This document shows, one piece after another, positions 13,664-25,754 of a stretch of 64,000 bases of DNA (position 1 is its first letter; each line of letters starts with the position of its first letter). The notes below the pieces were generated by a model that was given only the letters and a program-made list of their open reading frames with translations, was not told where the DNA came from and searched no databases. The stretch lies in NCBI GenBank assembly GCA_036936605.1, contig JAUPFV010000004.1:135975473-136039472 (forward strand). Direction: 5' to 3'. The stretch is from Limnanthes douglasii subsp. nivea. Taxonomy: Eukaryota; Streptophyta; Magnoliopsida; Brassicales; Limnanthaceae. A program made the translations under genes and the position numbers.

Positions 13664-13738
13664 CACGTGCCCACCTTCTTCTTTTTCACTACGCCACAAC
13701 TCATTTCAAAGGATTAACTCTACAAATCTCTATTTAAA
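13664..13738 (+). promoter_or_regulatory. Anthocyanidin reductase promoter: G-box and TATA box
   Basis: A CACGTG G-box (13664-13669) and a TATA-like CTATTTAAA (13730-13738) lie 149 and 80 bases upstream of the start codon. Plant ANR genes are known targets of MYB-bHLH-WD40 complexes, and bHLH partners bind E/G-boxes. That this site serves such a complex is inference. Confidence 0.5.
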
Positions 13739-13817
13739 CCCAAACCCGTTTCAAGTTTTACAGACTAAGCTAATCTGGCCTCTCACAAAGTCAAGAACAA
13801 AAGAAGAAGCTAAAACT

Positions 13818-16331
13818 ATGGCTACCCAGTTGAGCTTGAAGAAGAGAGCTTGTGTTGTCGGAGGAAGTGGTAATGTGGCATCCACCATCATTAAGTTATT
13901 GTTGGAGAAAGGTTACGAGGTTAACACCACTGTTAGGAACCCAGGTCTGTTTGTTTTTTACTACTATACTATCTATATGTCTATGTTCTGTTTCTTATTC
14001 GTCTATTTAGGGTTTTGCTTACTTCTAGATTACTATAATTCTATAGCAAATTTGGTCATAGTTGTTTTGAACAAGTTATAGAAACTGAGACAAGTTTACT
14101 TCTTTTGTGACGAGAGAAAAAACAAAGATTTAGAACCTATCAAATTGTCTCGTGAAAAAATGGATATTTTATTTCTACACGGCAAAAAAAACAATCAATT
14201 GTTTGGAAAATTTACAAATCGGAAGTTCAATATGATATGTTTTTAAAATTGGAAACCAATTACCTAAAAATATAGCATTTTTAGGATTATATATTACATT
14301 TTAAGATGGATAAATTAATTGTCACGAAAATAGATAGTTGGAATCCATTTAAAAAAATTAGTAATAATTATGACTAGTCAACAAAATTAGTCATAATTAG
14401 GAGACAAAACTTAAAATAAATAACGGAATTTTTATCGGATGTCCCCGAAGGGACAAATAAATAACGGAATGATTAAGAACTAACACCCGAAATAGATAGC
14501 CTAATAATTCTTGAAATCGGTTGTGTGATCGACAAGCTATCTACTGCTTGTATTTGGGGCTCAGGTGAATTTGGATGAGTAGAAATATATGGCGTCAAAT
14601 AATCATGTTTATATTTTGCAGACATTCAGAAGAAAATTTCTCACCTTGTAAAACTACAAGAACTAGGTGACTTGAAAATTTTCAAAGCAGATTTAACTGA
14701 TGAAGGAAGCTTTGATGCTCCTATAGCTGGTTGTGACCTTGTTTTCCATGTTGCAACACCTGTCAATTTTGCTTCTCAAGATCCTGAGGTAATAAACTAC
14801 TTCTGTTTTTTTTAATAATGATGATGATTAGTTATTTACATCAATTACATAAGTTATTCTTACAATTGTAAAAGTGGTTCACTTTTGTAATGATGCAGCC
14901 TCTGGTGTTTTGTTTTGTTGTTGTATACAGAATGATATGATTAAGCCAGCAATCAAAGGAGTCCTAAACGTTTTGAAATCGTGCGGAAAAGAAAAATCTG
15001 TTAAACGGGTGGTTCTTACATCTTCGGCTGCTGCTGTTTCAATCAACAAGCTTGAAGGCACCGCTTTAGTCATGAGTGAGAAAGACTGGACCGACGTTGA
15101 GTTTCTGGCATCCGAAAAACCTCCTACTTGGGTAACTCTTTCATGCCTACTCTATTAATCTTTCAAGCATGCCATTGGATTTAAGTTCGAACAATAAGTC
15201 TGGTTGTTATTAGAGATTTAGTATTTTAGTGCATTTGTTTACTCGATATTGCAGGGCTACCCTCTCTCGAAGACATTAGCTGAAAAGACAGCATGGGAAT
15301 ATGCAAAAGAGAACAACATCAATCTTATTACCGTTGTGCCATGTCTCATGGCTGGTTCTTCTCTCCTTGAGGAGCCAGCCAGCAGTGAATTTCTTGCCAT
15401 GTCTTTAATCACTGGTATATCAAACTTAACCCTTGGCAGAAACTTACAAAATGAAAAGACATATAGTCAAATTTTTTTGTTAAACTAAAATTCTCACAAA
15501 GAGATCAATGTCTGTTTGTAGGGAACCAGTTTTTGATAAATGGCTTTAAAGGTATGCAAATGCTGTCTGGTTCACTCTCCCTCGTTCATGTGGAGGATGC
15601 TTGTCGTGCACATGTCTTCTTGGCCGAGAAAGAAGATGCTTTTGGCCGATACATATGTTGTGCCGCAAATACCAGTCTACCTGAGCTAGCTAAGTTCCTC
15701 GCAAAACGATACCCTCAGTACAAAGTGCAGACGGAGTAAGTCCCTAGTTCTTTTATTTTTCTTTTTCGGTTTGAAAAAGTGTATTAAGGGGTTGTTTGGT
15801 GCACATCGGATAAGTTTACAAAGCTAGCTTAAACAGACAGAATGACCGAACTTATAAAAAAACATAGAATTCTTGGTACATAACTATTAAAACAAAACTT
15901 TTAATGTTACAAATGATGGCACAAGAAAACAAGAACTAAAAACAAGTAAAAAATGTGCGACTAGATGGAAATCGACATAGAGAAGTAAAACAGTTTATAA
16001 GTTTAGATGTTTAGAAAAAAAAAACAGCTTATAAGTTTGTAGCTTTATTGAATTTTAAGTCATAAAGCTTAGAAAGCATTGTTTTATCAAACAAAAATAT
16101 ACTTTATAAAGGTAAAAAGAGAAAAGGTCTGCACCAAACAACCATCAAGCTATATGTTGTTGTTTATGGACTTTTTGTGACAAAAACAGATTTGAAGATG
16201 TCCCTTGCAAGCCAAAGTTGATTATTTCTTCTGAGAAGCTTATTAATGAAGGATTTGAGTACAAGTATGGGATTGAAGATATTTATGACCAAACTGTCGA
16301 GTCTTTCAAGTCCAAGGGACTTCTGAACTAA
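13818..16331 (+). CDS. ANR: Anthocyanidin reductase, six exons
   Basis: This NADPH-dependent short-chain reductase converts anthocyanidins to 2,3-cis-flavan-3-ols such as epicatechin, the building blocks of proanthocyanidins (known for the family). Coding exons by GT-AG sites are 13818-13944, 14622-14788, 14931-15131, 15255-15414, 15522-15735 and 16190-16331; they sum to 1011 nt (336 residues plus stop), close to the family length of about 340. Features seen: the Rossmann motif VVGGSGNVAS near residue 12; GCDLVFHVATPVNFAS; VLTSSAAAV; the catalytic Tyr-Lys in GYPLSKT at the start of exon 4; and ICCAANTSLPELAKFLAKRYPQYKV. These match anthocyanidin reductase better than dihydroflavonol reductase. 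No internal stops and clean junctions suggest a working gene. Oddity: Asn replaces the usual aromatic in GGxGxVAS. Confidence 0.93.
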
Positions 16332-16531
16332 CCATCATCTGTGATCTTTTGCTGTCCTCTTCGTACCAGTAATCAATATGAGCCAAGCCCTTTTGTTAAA
16401 TAAATGCCTTGATGTGTAATGTAGTTATTTGTGTCTTGTACAAGGCGCCACTGTCTTATGAAATAATCTTTCATATAAGTTTGTTGCTGTTTTTGTTGTA
16501 AGATTTGGTTAACTTTACACCAAAACCTTGA
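16332..16531. other. ANR 3' flank
   Basis: Between the ANR stop codon and the start of the copia LTR lie 200 bases that should contain the 3' UTR. AATCAATATG and AATAATC are weak poly-A signal candidates; none is decisive. Confidence 0.4.
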
Positions 16532-17170
16532 TGTACGGAGCAAAGCCGAAATAGACAAGCAAGAACAGCAGTATGTAGCAATAATAATCAAGAACAAAAT
16601 CAAATTTGCGACAAAAGAAACAGCACAATCACTTTTTACCTAGTTCCATCAAATCGACCTACATGTGGGGAGAGAGTAGCTCTCCAATTCATTATCTCCG
16701 CAAAGTATTTTACTAGTGATTAGATCAAATAAGTTGCAAGAATAAGTCTTCCTTCTTGCTCTATTCACTTTCTTTCGTTCTTTTCCAAATTTCTGTTTTT
16801 AATTACGAGTACTTAGTTTTTTTGTTTAACCGTTATTTTCTTCAAAACATAAGAGAGTATTTATAATGTTACATTTCTTGATCTAATAACATAATTGGTT
16901 AATTATGTTATAATTAATTCTTTCACAACTGATCACGTACCTCGTTTTAGGAGTATCGTCTCTGGGACCTTCGGCTAAAAGACCCTTGTCTAAAAGATCC
17001 TCATCTGGGAGACGCTACCTCATCTAAAGAACCTTGTTCTAGAATATCCTCGTCTAGAAGACTCTGCATCGTTTAAAAGACTCTCGTCTACAAGACTCTA
17101 CATCATCTAAAAGACCGTCATCTAGAAGACCTACCTCATCTAAAATTTCAAGGCAAAACCAATATTTCTC
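16532..17170 (-). repeat. Left (3') LTR of the copia element
   Basis: Starts TGTACGGAG and parallels the right LTR. Shared landmarks include AATAATCAAGAACAAAATC against AATAATAAACAAAAACAAAAT, AAATCGACCTACAT against AAATCAACCTACAT, AAGTATTTTAC, and ATAAGAGAGTATTTATAATGTTA. It ends around CAAAACCAATA. Edges are approximate because the two LTRs have diverged. Confidence 0.7.
16968..17150. repeat. CATCTAAAAGACC-type minisatellite in the left copia LTR
   Basis: Degenerate tandem units built from CATCTAAAAGAC and CGTCTAGAAGAC, with a basic period of about 12-14 bases and a higher-order unit near 25. The same array, longer, sits at the same place in the other LTR (about 21395-21705), so it existed before insertion and then changed length independently. 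Confidence 0.75.
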
Positions 17171-17239
17171 CACATTTACGTTAAATAGATGGTGATGCTA
17201 ACTTCCTACCAACTACCTTGCTGCTCTCTCCAACCTCCG

Positions 17240-20200
17240 TCTACTCTTCAGCGAAGTTAATTAAGTGCAAGAAATGCTTGAACTTCGCTCTAGGTAATGA
17301 TTTGGTGAACATGTTTGCTGGATTTTTTATGATGCTATTTTATCCACCATCATTTATTTTGTCTTAGTTATTTCTCTAACAAAATGTAACTGAATGTTTA
17401 TGTGTTTTGTCCTTTCACGATACACATGATGATTTTAAAATGAATGGCACTTTAGCTGTCACAATGTATCTTCACACATCCTTAACTAATCCATATTTCT
17501 CCAATCATACCCTTCAATCATATGGCTTCCTTGACCTATTTAACAAGAGTTATGTATTCAGATTGAGTTGTCGACAAGGCTAATTGTTGATTTTCCTTCC
17601 AAGTAACTACTATTCCGAACAATGTAAACACAAACCTTGATAAATATCTTCTTGTGTCTATATTGTATTGTTTGCATCCACATAACACTTCAAATCATTC
17701 CTACATAGATTTTTTATAGTGTACTTCAAACCACCCTTCAAGGATCCATTCATATATCTTAGAACCCATTTCAAAGCTAGCTAGTGAACTTTTAAACCAC
17801 CCTTCCAAGTAACTACTGATAAGGAAATATATTCATAAGGGACTTAAATGTAATTAATAAGGACTTAAATGATAAGTTCTATTAATATAGAGCAAGATTA
17901 AGCCTTATAAGAAGAATAGGGACTGAACTGTAAATATCTCTCTTATGTAACCGATTTTGTAACTAACTTACTAGACCTATTTAAAGAGGTCGAGGAGGTT
18001 GATTACGCCTATGAAATTTTTAGAGGAGAAAGACAATATTCACATCTGAAAATCTCTCTTAATTCTAAGTTCTCAATCTTCTCTTGTTACTTTCTATTCT
18101 CACCAACTACTACCTGCATTCTTCTTGCATTATTAAGGTCCTTCATCTCGAATTCACAATTAAAATTCATCTTGATCCGTTGAATCTCTTGCTTATCAAA
18201 ACTTGCTATAAGGATGTCATTTACAAAAAAAGGAGATACATGATTACTTTCTCATCTTTCTTCATAATGTACACATAACTATCATGGTTGTTTCTCACAA
18301 AACCAGTATTTAATAAAAAATCATAAAACCCACAATTTCCACTGCATTGGATTCTGCTTCAACCCATACAAAGATTTTTTTAACAAACATATTATTGAGT
18401 TATTTTCCACAAAACCTTCATGTTGTTGCATGTAGATTATTTCATTTAACTCTTCATGTAAAAATGAGGTGTTCACATCCAATTTTTCCAACTCAAGATC
18501 ATATATATTTATAATTAGCATAAGAATCTTTATAGGACAATGTTTCACTATTGGTGAAATATCTCGTTTTAAACGATCTCTTCCACCTAAGTAAAATCAT
18601 TTGCTACAAGTCTCGCTTTATACTTTGGTGCTTCGACCCCTCGTTACCTTCTTTTATTTTGAACAACCACTTGCTACCAATTACCCTTTTGTTCTTAGGT
18701 AATGGCACAAGCTTCCAAGCCTCGTTCTTCTCCAATGAAACATTTGCTCCTTCATTGCCTTAAACCAGTCTTTCTTATCAACACTTTCTTCCCTTAAGTT
18801 CTTTGGTTCTAAGTTTTGCACCTCTTCAGCCGCACTTATTGTTTGACTTCCACTTTCTTAAGGTTCTTGAGTATGATCCTTTACTTCCCTCTCATCAGTG
18901 GAAGGATCCACCTCAAACTGAATTTTCTTTACCCTTATTTTTGGTCTTGTATCTAGAGCTTTGCACTTCATCCATTCCAGGTCTCATAAAAAATAACACC
19001 ATTACTTATTATAAAATTTGATCTTCTAGTTCCATCTTCCACAACTTGTAACTATTCACACCATTAGGATACCCAATGAAAACATAATTCACGTCTCTAG
19101 CATCAAGATTGTCTTACTTGATATTGGCAAATGCAAATCCCCAAATACTTTCAAGTTGGAATAATCTATCGGTCGACCACACGAAACCTCCATAAGTATC
19201 TTTAGATTAATTCATGTTGATGGACATATGTTGATCAAGTATGCTGCAAAACTCAAACTTCAAGCTATTTTCAGTTCTCAACAGTTGTAGTTTAGTTCAT
19301 GTTTGATTTTATAAGAGTGTGACATTCTTTAAATCTTTCAAAAGTGTCACTTGTAGTCTTAATAACATGAAACAATACCCTTTTATAATAATTATCAATT
19401 ATGCTAAGAAAATTATAATTCTCCTCATGAGTAGAAACAGATGTTGGACGTCATTGGTCCGAGTGAACATACTCAAATAACCTACTAGATTTCTGCACTC
19501 CCACCATAAACTTCACTTTGTGTTGTTTTCCTAGTGTGCAGTTATCACAAAACTCTAGTTTGTTCAAACTTTATTTTCCTAAGAAACCTTGTTTGGTGAA
19601 TTCAATTAAACCTCTTTCACTAACATGACCCTACCTCAAATTCCATAGCTCAATTATGTATGCAGTTTCTACACTAGTTACTAATACATTAGAAATAACA
19701 GTTGAATCTTGTAAAATATACAAACTATTTATTTTAGACTGTTTGGCTATTACTAATTCACCATGAGAAATTCTATTTACCCCACATTTAATTCTGGTGC
19801 AATATCCTAGATCATCAAACATGCTAATAAAATTAAATTTCTTAAGTTTAGGAATATACCATACATCTTTCAAAATGAAATCATGATCCTAAAACATTTT
19901 GAGTCTGATAGAACCCATACTTTTAAATTCCCATGCCTTATTGTTATCAAGACATACAATTCCATTTTTTTAATTCAAGGTATTTTCTTGGACAAATGTG
20001 ACACGAGCATCATGGACCATGACTCATATATTCTCAAGTTCATAACTTGCTAATATTAGTGATCATGCACTCTCACAACCTTTATCTTCACTTACAACAA
20101 TCTGAGTAGACGAATTATTGTTTCCTCCTCTCTGAGGACACTTATTTTTAAAATGACCGGGCTTGTGACAATGATAACATTCTTACTTTGAGATGTCACC

Positions 20201-20860
20201 ACTAAACTTGACTTAGATTTGGACTTGTACATCTTTTATTTTATTTTTCCTTTGTTCTCGTTTGTTCCCCTTGAGATATTTAAACCTTCTCCATCATCAT
20301 TCTCAAACTTTAAATCTTTAAATTCTATCAATTCTTTGATCCTCAAAGTTGATTGGACTTCATCCAATGTGATGGTACCTTCTTTACCATAAAGTATGGT
20401 ATCTTTGAAATTCTCATATGACCGAGGTAAAACACACAACAGGTGTATGAATTTGTCTTCTTCCAAGTTCACATCAATGATCACCAGATCATCGATAATC
20501 TTGTTAAATTTCGTTAAATGCTCCATTATAGACTTGATCTCCACAATACGGTATCAAATATATTTTTTGTTTCAAATATTACCTATGTACTAATGATTTC
20601 GTCATGTACAATGAGTCCAGTTTAGACCACATAGACATAATAAACTTTTATCTAGCTACTTCTTTCAAAACCTTGTCCCCGAGGCACAAGATAATGACAT
20701 TGATTGCTTTATCATTCATCTCAATTTTCTCTATGGCTAAAAGATATGGCATTTTTATTTTTCCATTTAACACATCCACATTTTTTTAGAGTAGAATTTC
20801 ACTTATCTTCACTTTCCACAAGCTAAAGTCGTTACTCATAGTGAACTTCTCAATATCAAA
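17240..20860 (-). pseudogene. Decayed copia gag-pol
   Basis: Minus-strand remnants in order. The gag N-terminus near 20860-20790 reads FDIEKFTMSNDFSLWKVKI. UBN2-type gag lies at 20544-20236, with a zinc knuckle CYHCHKPGHFKNKC near 20192-20150. The pre-integrase region lies at 19873-19631 and CDNCTLGKQHKVKF near 19560-19515. An integrase scrap near 19490-19300 includes HSDQ...NNFLSIIDN-like text. RT at 18548-18321 shows LDVNTSFLHEELNEIIYMQQ and KKSLYGLKQNP, the copia RT signature. The C-terminus near 17310-17240 reads MFTKSLPRAKFKHFLHL. The reading frame is broken many times and by the insertion at 17817-18105. Confidence 0.85.
17817..18105. repeat. Solo LTR nested in the copia element
   Basis: A 289-bp insertion begins TGATAAGG and ends TTCTCACCA (TG...CA). 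It is flanked by the perfect duplication ACTAC at 17812-17816 and 18106-18110. Removing it restores continuity of the copia RT region. A TATTTAAAG box lies near 17978. It is unrelated by eye to the other LTRs in the window. Orientation is probably plus, judging from the TATA position, but is not certain. Confidence 0.85.
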
Positions 20861-20954
20861 CTTTGAACCTATGGTGCTTCATTCGATTGATCTTTTGCCT
20901 CACAATGAGCGTCAATTGTTGTGAGATTCAACTAACTTCACACTAATACTTTTA

Positions 20955-21725
20955 TGTATAGAGAAATGTTGTAATATTCATCTAAGAACAATAGGATACA
21001 ACAATAATAAACAAAAACAAAATAAAATCTGCAAAAAAGAAACAACACATTCTTTTTTACACAGTTCAGTCAAATCAACCTACATTTGAAGGATATAGTA
21101 TCTCTCCAATCATTATCTTCATAAAGTATTTTACAATAGATTCTCCCAAATGAGTTACACGAATAAATCTTTCTCATTACTCTACTAACTTCTTTTTTCT
21201 CTTCCAAGACTTCGTTTATGATAAAGACTACTTAGTTTTTTATGAGTTGTATATCCTCTTCAAGGCATAAGAGAGTATTTATAATGTTAGTGTTCTTCGT
21301 CTAACAAAAAAAATTAGTTACTTCTTAACAGAATTGGTTAATTTTGTTGTAACTAATTCTTTCACAACTAATCAGGCACCTCACCTTAGGACCCTCATTT
21401 TCGAGAACCTTGTCTAAAAGACTCTCAGTTAAGAGATCCTCATCTAGAAGACTTTGCTTCATCTAAAATACTTTCATCTAGTAGACCCTCGTCTAAAATA
21501 GCATGCCTTATCTAAAAGACACTTGTCTAGAAGACCCTGTCTCATCTAAAAGACCCTCATCTAGAATACCATTGTCTAAAATACCCTGCCTCATATAAAA
21601 GACCCTCGTCTAAAATAGCATGCCTTATCTAAAAGACACTTGTCTAGAAGACCTCGTCTCATCTAAATACCATCGACTAGGAGACTTTACCTCATCTAAA
21701 ATATCTAAGCCAAAACCAATAGTTC
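20955..21725 (-). repeat. Right (5') LTR of the copia element
   Basis: Begins TGTATAGAG and matches the left LTR. It is longer mainly because its CATCTAAAAGACC minisatellite (about 21395-21705) has more units; one segment around 21480-21530 recurs at about 21605-21655. The gag N-terminal remnant starts about 100 bases to its left. A clear PBS was not found. Confidence 0.7.
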
Positions 21726-23809
21726 TCGTGCTTGAATCTTTAGGGTTTTGATATGTCAAAATATGTACATCGTTAATGTAGATTAGAAAGTATGTTATGC
21801 TAAAACTATTATGTTGTCCAAAATATTTGATTTTGTCTCCTTTTATCTAAATTTCAAAGATAGTTATCGCAATGCTTCTTTTTGTTTATTTATTTAGAAA
21901 ATCAAAATGGTATAAAGCAATTTTACAAATTTAATTATGAAACTTTGTACAAAATTAATCTTTTTGTAAAAAAATGAGATGAGTATCCTTTTGAAGAAAA
22001 AGATTTATTGATTGGTTCTTTCTATTAAGTTTAATAATAAAAATAAATAAACTTAATAAATAAAAAAAATTATATATAATTAAATGCACAACTAAAAATT
22101 CAATCACAAATAATTATTGGAAATATATAAATTACTAATATTAGTCATATTTTCTACCGAAATCATCAACGGATACAAAAACATTATATATGTCTACTTT
22201 CTCTTGTTTTTGTTTTTTTATGATATAAAGTCATAAAATGCTATATATTTCAAAACCTTAAATCAATTTACCGTCCTTCAATTATAACATTTTCTTTCTT
22301 CTAGTTCATGGATTTTAAAACATCCAAAACAATTTCTTGATTTGATGACTTTTTTAAATTTAGTTTCTGATGCGTGATATTTTTTCTAGAATTGTCATGT
22401 TAAACTAATTCCAGGTTGAGAAATGTTGCAAGTATAGTATTTTGACCTTAATACCATTTTTATTCATTAGAAATATTTATTTATTTATGTACTTTTCTAG
22501 ATTATTTACCACTTAAAAACAAAATATTTTGTAATCTTGAGATACTCTATTTTTAAGAGAAAAAAGCGCATAAGATATCAAATTTCTCAACCTCCTCTTA
22601 TTATGTATGTTTTCTTTTTATATTTATTTCTTGTCGTATAATTATTATAATACCAAACAGAAACAAAGAAACCATGAGTTTCATTTTCGTTTCCAAGAAG
22701 TTCAATTCCTCCTTTTTTATGGCAGCGGCAGAAAGTAAAACTATGAATAACCATCATGACAATATATATTTTTATAATTTCTTTTTTGAATTATTATACT
22801 GAATTTTTCATTAGATTTGTATTTTATTTGTAAGTTTTAGTTCGATAAAACCCATTAAAACGCGATTTACCATCATGAAAGATTTTCCTAATTTCCTTGT
22901 ATATGGTAAGTGAGAATATCTTTGATAAAGAGTTAAGAGTCTTAACATCTAGTTTTATAGATTATTTATTAATTTTTAAAAGTAAATTTCAAGATTTAAT
23001 TGTAAAATTTTCTTGTAGGTGTAGATATTACAGATTTACATACAATCATAAATTTTTTGAGAATGAAGAAGTCATTAAACTTAAGAGTTGGAGCTATGGA
23101 AAAATAATAGTTAAATGGATATCCGGTATTTGTTTCCGTATTGAATTTTTTTTCCTGGTTTAGAAACTGAACTATTAAGCTCATTTCTCAAATAAACAAA
23201 ATTTTGAGTTTTCCAAACAATTTCTGTTTAATACAAAACATTTTATAACTTGGTTATGTAATCTTGTAATATCATCAATCAATCAGTTTCAAATTGGATT
23301 GACAATGACATTATCTCTCTCTTTCTAAGAGCAAGAAATGAATTGTGCGTTGAAAAAATTTCATGAGCATGCGGTTCTATTAGGACGTTTGTCGGATGAT
23401 TGAGGAGATACAATATTTGAATATAAAGCTTGAAGAGACTGTTAGTCCCAGTGTTCTGCATCCTCATATGAATTGGTTTATAACATTGTGACTATATTTT
23501 ATTTCAATTTATTATGTTATACAATCTAGTAATGATGTTGCATGAGGCTGTTATTAAAGACTACTTCAAGCCACTTGATAAAAAAAAAGAAGCTAATATC
23601 CTAATCGAAGAGTAATTTGAATGTGAGAAAAAAAAAACTATTTATGAAATGATGTCTACAATCCAGTAGTAACCTTTGATTGAGAAAGTGGAAACCAAAA
23701 GACTAGCTAAATTATAACTCACGACCATGAATCAAGATGTGATATGAACTTCAACTGCAATCCAAAAAGCTCAAGTAAGATCTTAATAAATTCATTTTTT
23801 TATAGTATA
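21726..23809. other. AT-rich intergenic region, no gene seen
   Basis: Very AT-rich, with T and A runs. Short ORFs at 22897-23163 and 23279-23467 have no recognisable family and look like chance. No structured repeats were identified. Confidence 0.5.
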
Positions 23810-24395
23810 TGTTAGGGATATAGCTCATTCAAGATATTATATTCATTCGCCCATTAGATTACTACTTTATATAGTGATTAAACTATTTGTAAACAAATAT
23901 TATTCTATTTTCTCATTAATAAAACCCTAGACGTTTTTATTGTACATGGTATCAAAGTTTTATGCAACAACTCACTTCACACATTTTATTCAATCTTTTA
24001 TTTTGTTTAGATTTTGTTTTGCATTTGGATTTCATTTTTATTTTGTTTGGCGTTTGGCGTTTTGGAATTTTAGTATTTTGCGTTTGACGTTTTCCATTTG
24101 GAATTTGGTGTTTGGCGATTGACGGTTGGTGATTAGAAATGTTATATTGGGTCAGCCTCATAAATGTTATATTCCTTCTCATACAAAACATACATATCTG
24201 ATCTATTTGAACGAGCGTGACTTTTTGATAATATAATGGTCGATACTCCTTTTGATACTAATGTTAGATACTCTTCTACTGACAATGTTCATTTAGCAAA
24301 CCCGACTTTTTATCGTTCTCTTGTGGAGGAGCTTGGTTTATCTTACAGTTACTCGACTGGATATAAATCATGTCGTTCATGTCGTTACTCGACCG
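23810..24395 (+). mobile_element. Short copia-type fragment: LTR-like end, PBS, pol scrap
   Basis: TGTTAGGGATATAG at 23810 begins a segment ending TTGTACA at 23946. TGGTATCAAAG follows at once (23947-23957), close to the initiator-tRNA-Met primer site of copia elements. The LTR-like part is only 137 bp. At 24233-24365 the frame reads MVDTPFDTNVRYSST and then HLANPTFYRSLVEELGLSYS, matching the RT-RNase H linker of copia pol, where TP(L/M)xxNVKY and DPTxYRxLVGSLxYL are typical. Most of gag-pol is missing. The fragment stops at about 24395, where gypsy sequence begins. It could be a truncated copia element or a deleted non-autonomous derivative. Confidence 0.65.
24040..24130. repeat. TTTGGCGTT-type simple repeat
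   Basis: Degenerate repetition of GTTTGGCGTTTGG, TTTTGCGTTTGACG and TTTGGTGTTTGGCG, in the leader of the copia fragment. Confidence 0.5.
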
Positions 24396-24399
24396 CACA

Positions 24400-25311
24400 T
24401 TCTCTGGGATCCTCCTATTTTGTTCGCATCCGACCCAGTTCGGCTGTGTGGATGAAAGCATAATTAAGTTTTTACAAAGCTATCAAATATTTAACATTTA
24501 CCTTGTGGAAACAAGGTCCCACTTTTCCCACGATGCACTCCAGAAAATCCGGGTTCCTTAAGCATAGTTTCTCCTTGCCTTTGTCCTTCTTGGTAGCAAC
24601 ATCCTCACTTGTTTGCCTGGAGACTTTGGACTCAAAGGGAGCTTCTTCAATAGAATCCTCCACCACTTCTTCCATTACCATGGAGGGGGTTTCAGTTGTT
24701 TTTGGGTGAGGGGAGATATAGGTTGGCTCAGCATTCCCTCCGGACTGTTGGGCTTCACTGGCTTCTTGTACTCTGGCCTCCGAATGAGGCTCAGATGCAG
24801 TGGTTTCTTTTCGGAGACTTGAACTAGATGCCTCCGGGCGGGACAGCTTGTCCTTAGGAATCTGGATGGGTGCCTCTGACCCTGTATTGCTATCTTCAGC
24901 CCCTGATTTGGAAGGTGTACCTTTTAGAGCTCACCCTTTTACCAAGCGACCTCTTCTCCAATCTACTAACTTCTCTAGAGAGGCATCAACATCTGATCCC
25001 ATGGCAAGGAATGGGGAAGGTTTCTTAAAACTGGTGACTACTTGTCCTGGTTCAACAATAGGCTATGATTCCTGAACCGATGAGCCCGAAACAATTGTTG
25101 AAAGGGTGGATTGGAACAACCTTCTAGGTTTAACACTTTTGGTTGAAGAAGAGCCCTGATCAGGCTCTGTGCTTGGTGTTTCTGGTTTATCGACGGGGGA
25201 AACGGGGAGGCCGGCAGCAATGCGCCTTTCTTGTTCAACCTTTTGAGCTTTTTCTAATTCTGACAAATTGAGCCACCCACCTTTTATTAAAGCGTTTCTC
25301 GCTGTGAACAT
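24400..25311 (-). pseudogene. Antisense ORF remnant of gypsy element C
   Basis: The start at 25311 reads MFTARNALIKGGWLNLSELE, nearly the same as the antisense ORF start of element E at 60032. The similarity continues (KAQKVEQERRIAAGLP, LFQSTLS.IVSGSSVQES) to a stop at 25063-25065. Later pieces in other frames match the E ORF down to about 24400 (PCFHKVNVKYL; RIPENV). Broken by stops and frameshifts and truncated at its C-terminal end. Confidence 0.8.
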
Positions 25312-25411
25312 AAACTCACACCGAAAGAAAGTGTTTGTTTTTTAGAGAGAAAACTTTGAAGTTTAGTAGAACAAGGATGATGAAGATGGTAAAACAGTAG
25401 AAAAGGGACTA

Positions 25412-25419
25412 ATTTATAG
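25412..25419 (-). promoter_or_regulatory. TATA box of the antisense ORF in element C
   Basis: Minus-strand CTATAAAT lies 101 bases upstream of the antisense start at 25311. Element E has the same box 99 bases upstream of its own antisense ATG (60131-60138). Confidence 0.55.
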
Positions 25420-25754
25420 TAAATATGCAAAAGATGTTTTAAAACCTTGGAGAATTCGAAAGGGTTGCAATGATTAAGAACGACGTTGATGCCATCCTCA
25501 TTAAATGAAGAGGTTGCTTTTTAAAGAAAGTGGGAGCGCCGTTCTAGGGAAAAAGCGGTTAATGTGGTAAACCAGAGAGAGACACGTGTTCCACGATTTT
25601 TGGCAAAAACCGTTTTAGTTTCTGAGAACTTTTTCAGTTCGGATAAACACTATTACACAGTTCGAAAATCTGTTCGAATATGGCTATGACCGGCTACAGG
25701 CTATTTTTTAGGTCTTGCCAAAGGCCTTTGAACACCACCTAAAAAAGGGGCTAC

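Larger units (their letters stand above)
16532..21725 (-). mobile_element. Decayed Ty1/copia retrotransposon
   Basis: Two direct repeats (about 16532-17170 and 20955-21725) flank minus-strand copia coding remnants. Reading the minus strand from the right: gag, zinc knuckle, pre-integrase, integrase, RT, then the RNase H end near the left LTR. Gag-to-RNase H with integrase before RT is the copia order. Many stops and frameshifts, and LTRs that differ at many positions, indicate an old insertion. A separate solo LTR (17817-18105) sits inside it. The element lies only ~200 bases downstream of ANR in opposite orientation. Confidence 0.85.

Noticed and set aside
16373..16603. 76-codon minus-strand ORF after ANR
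   Set aside because: It spans the ANR 3' flank and the copia LTR edge; no protein family and no conservation in the other LTR.
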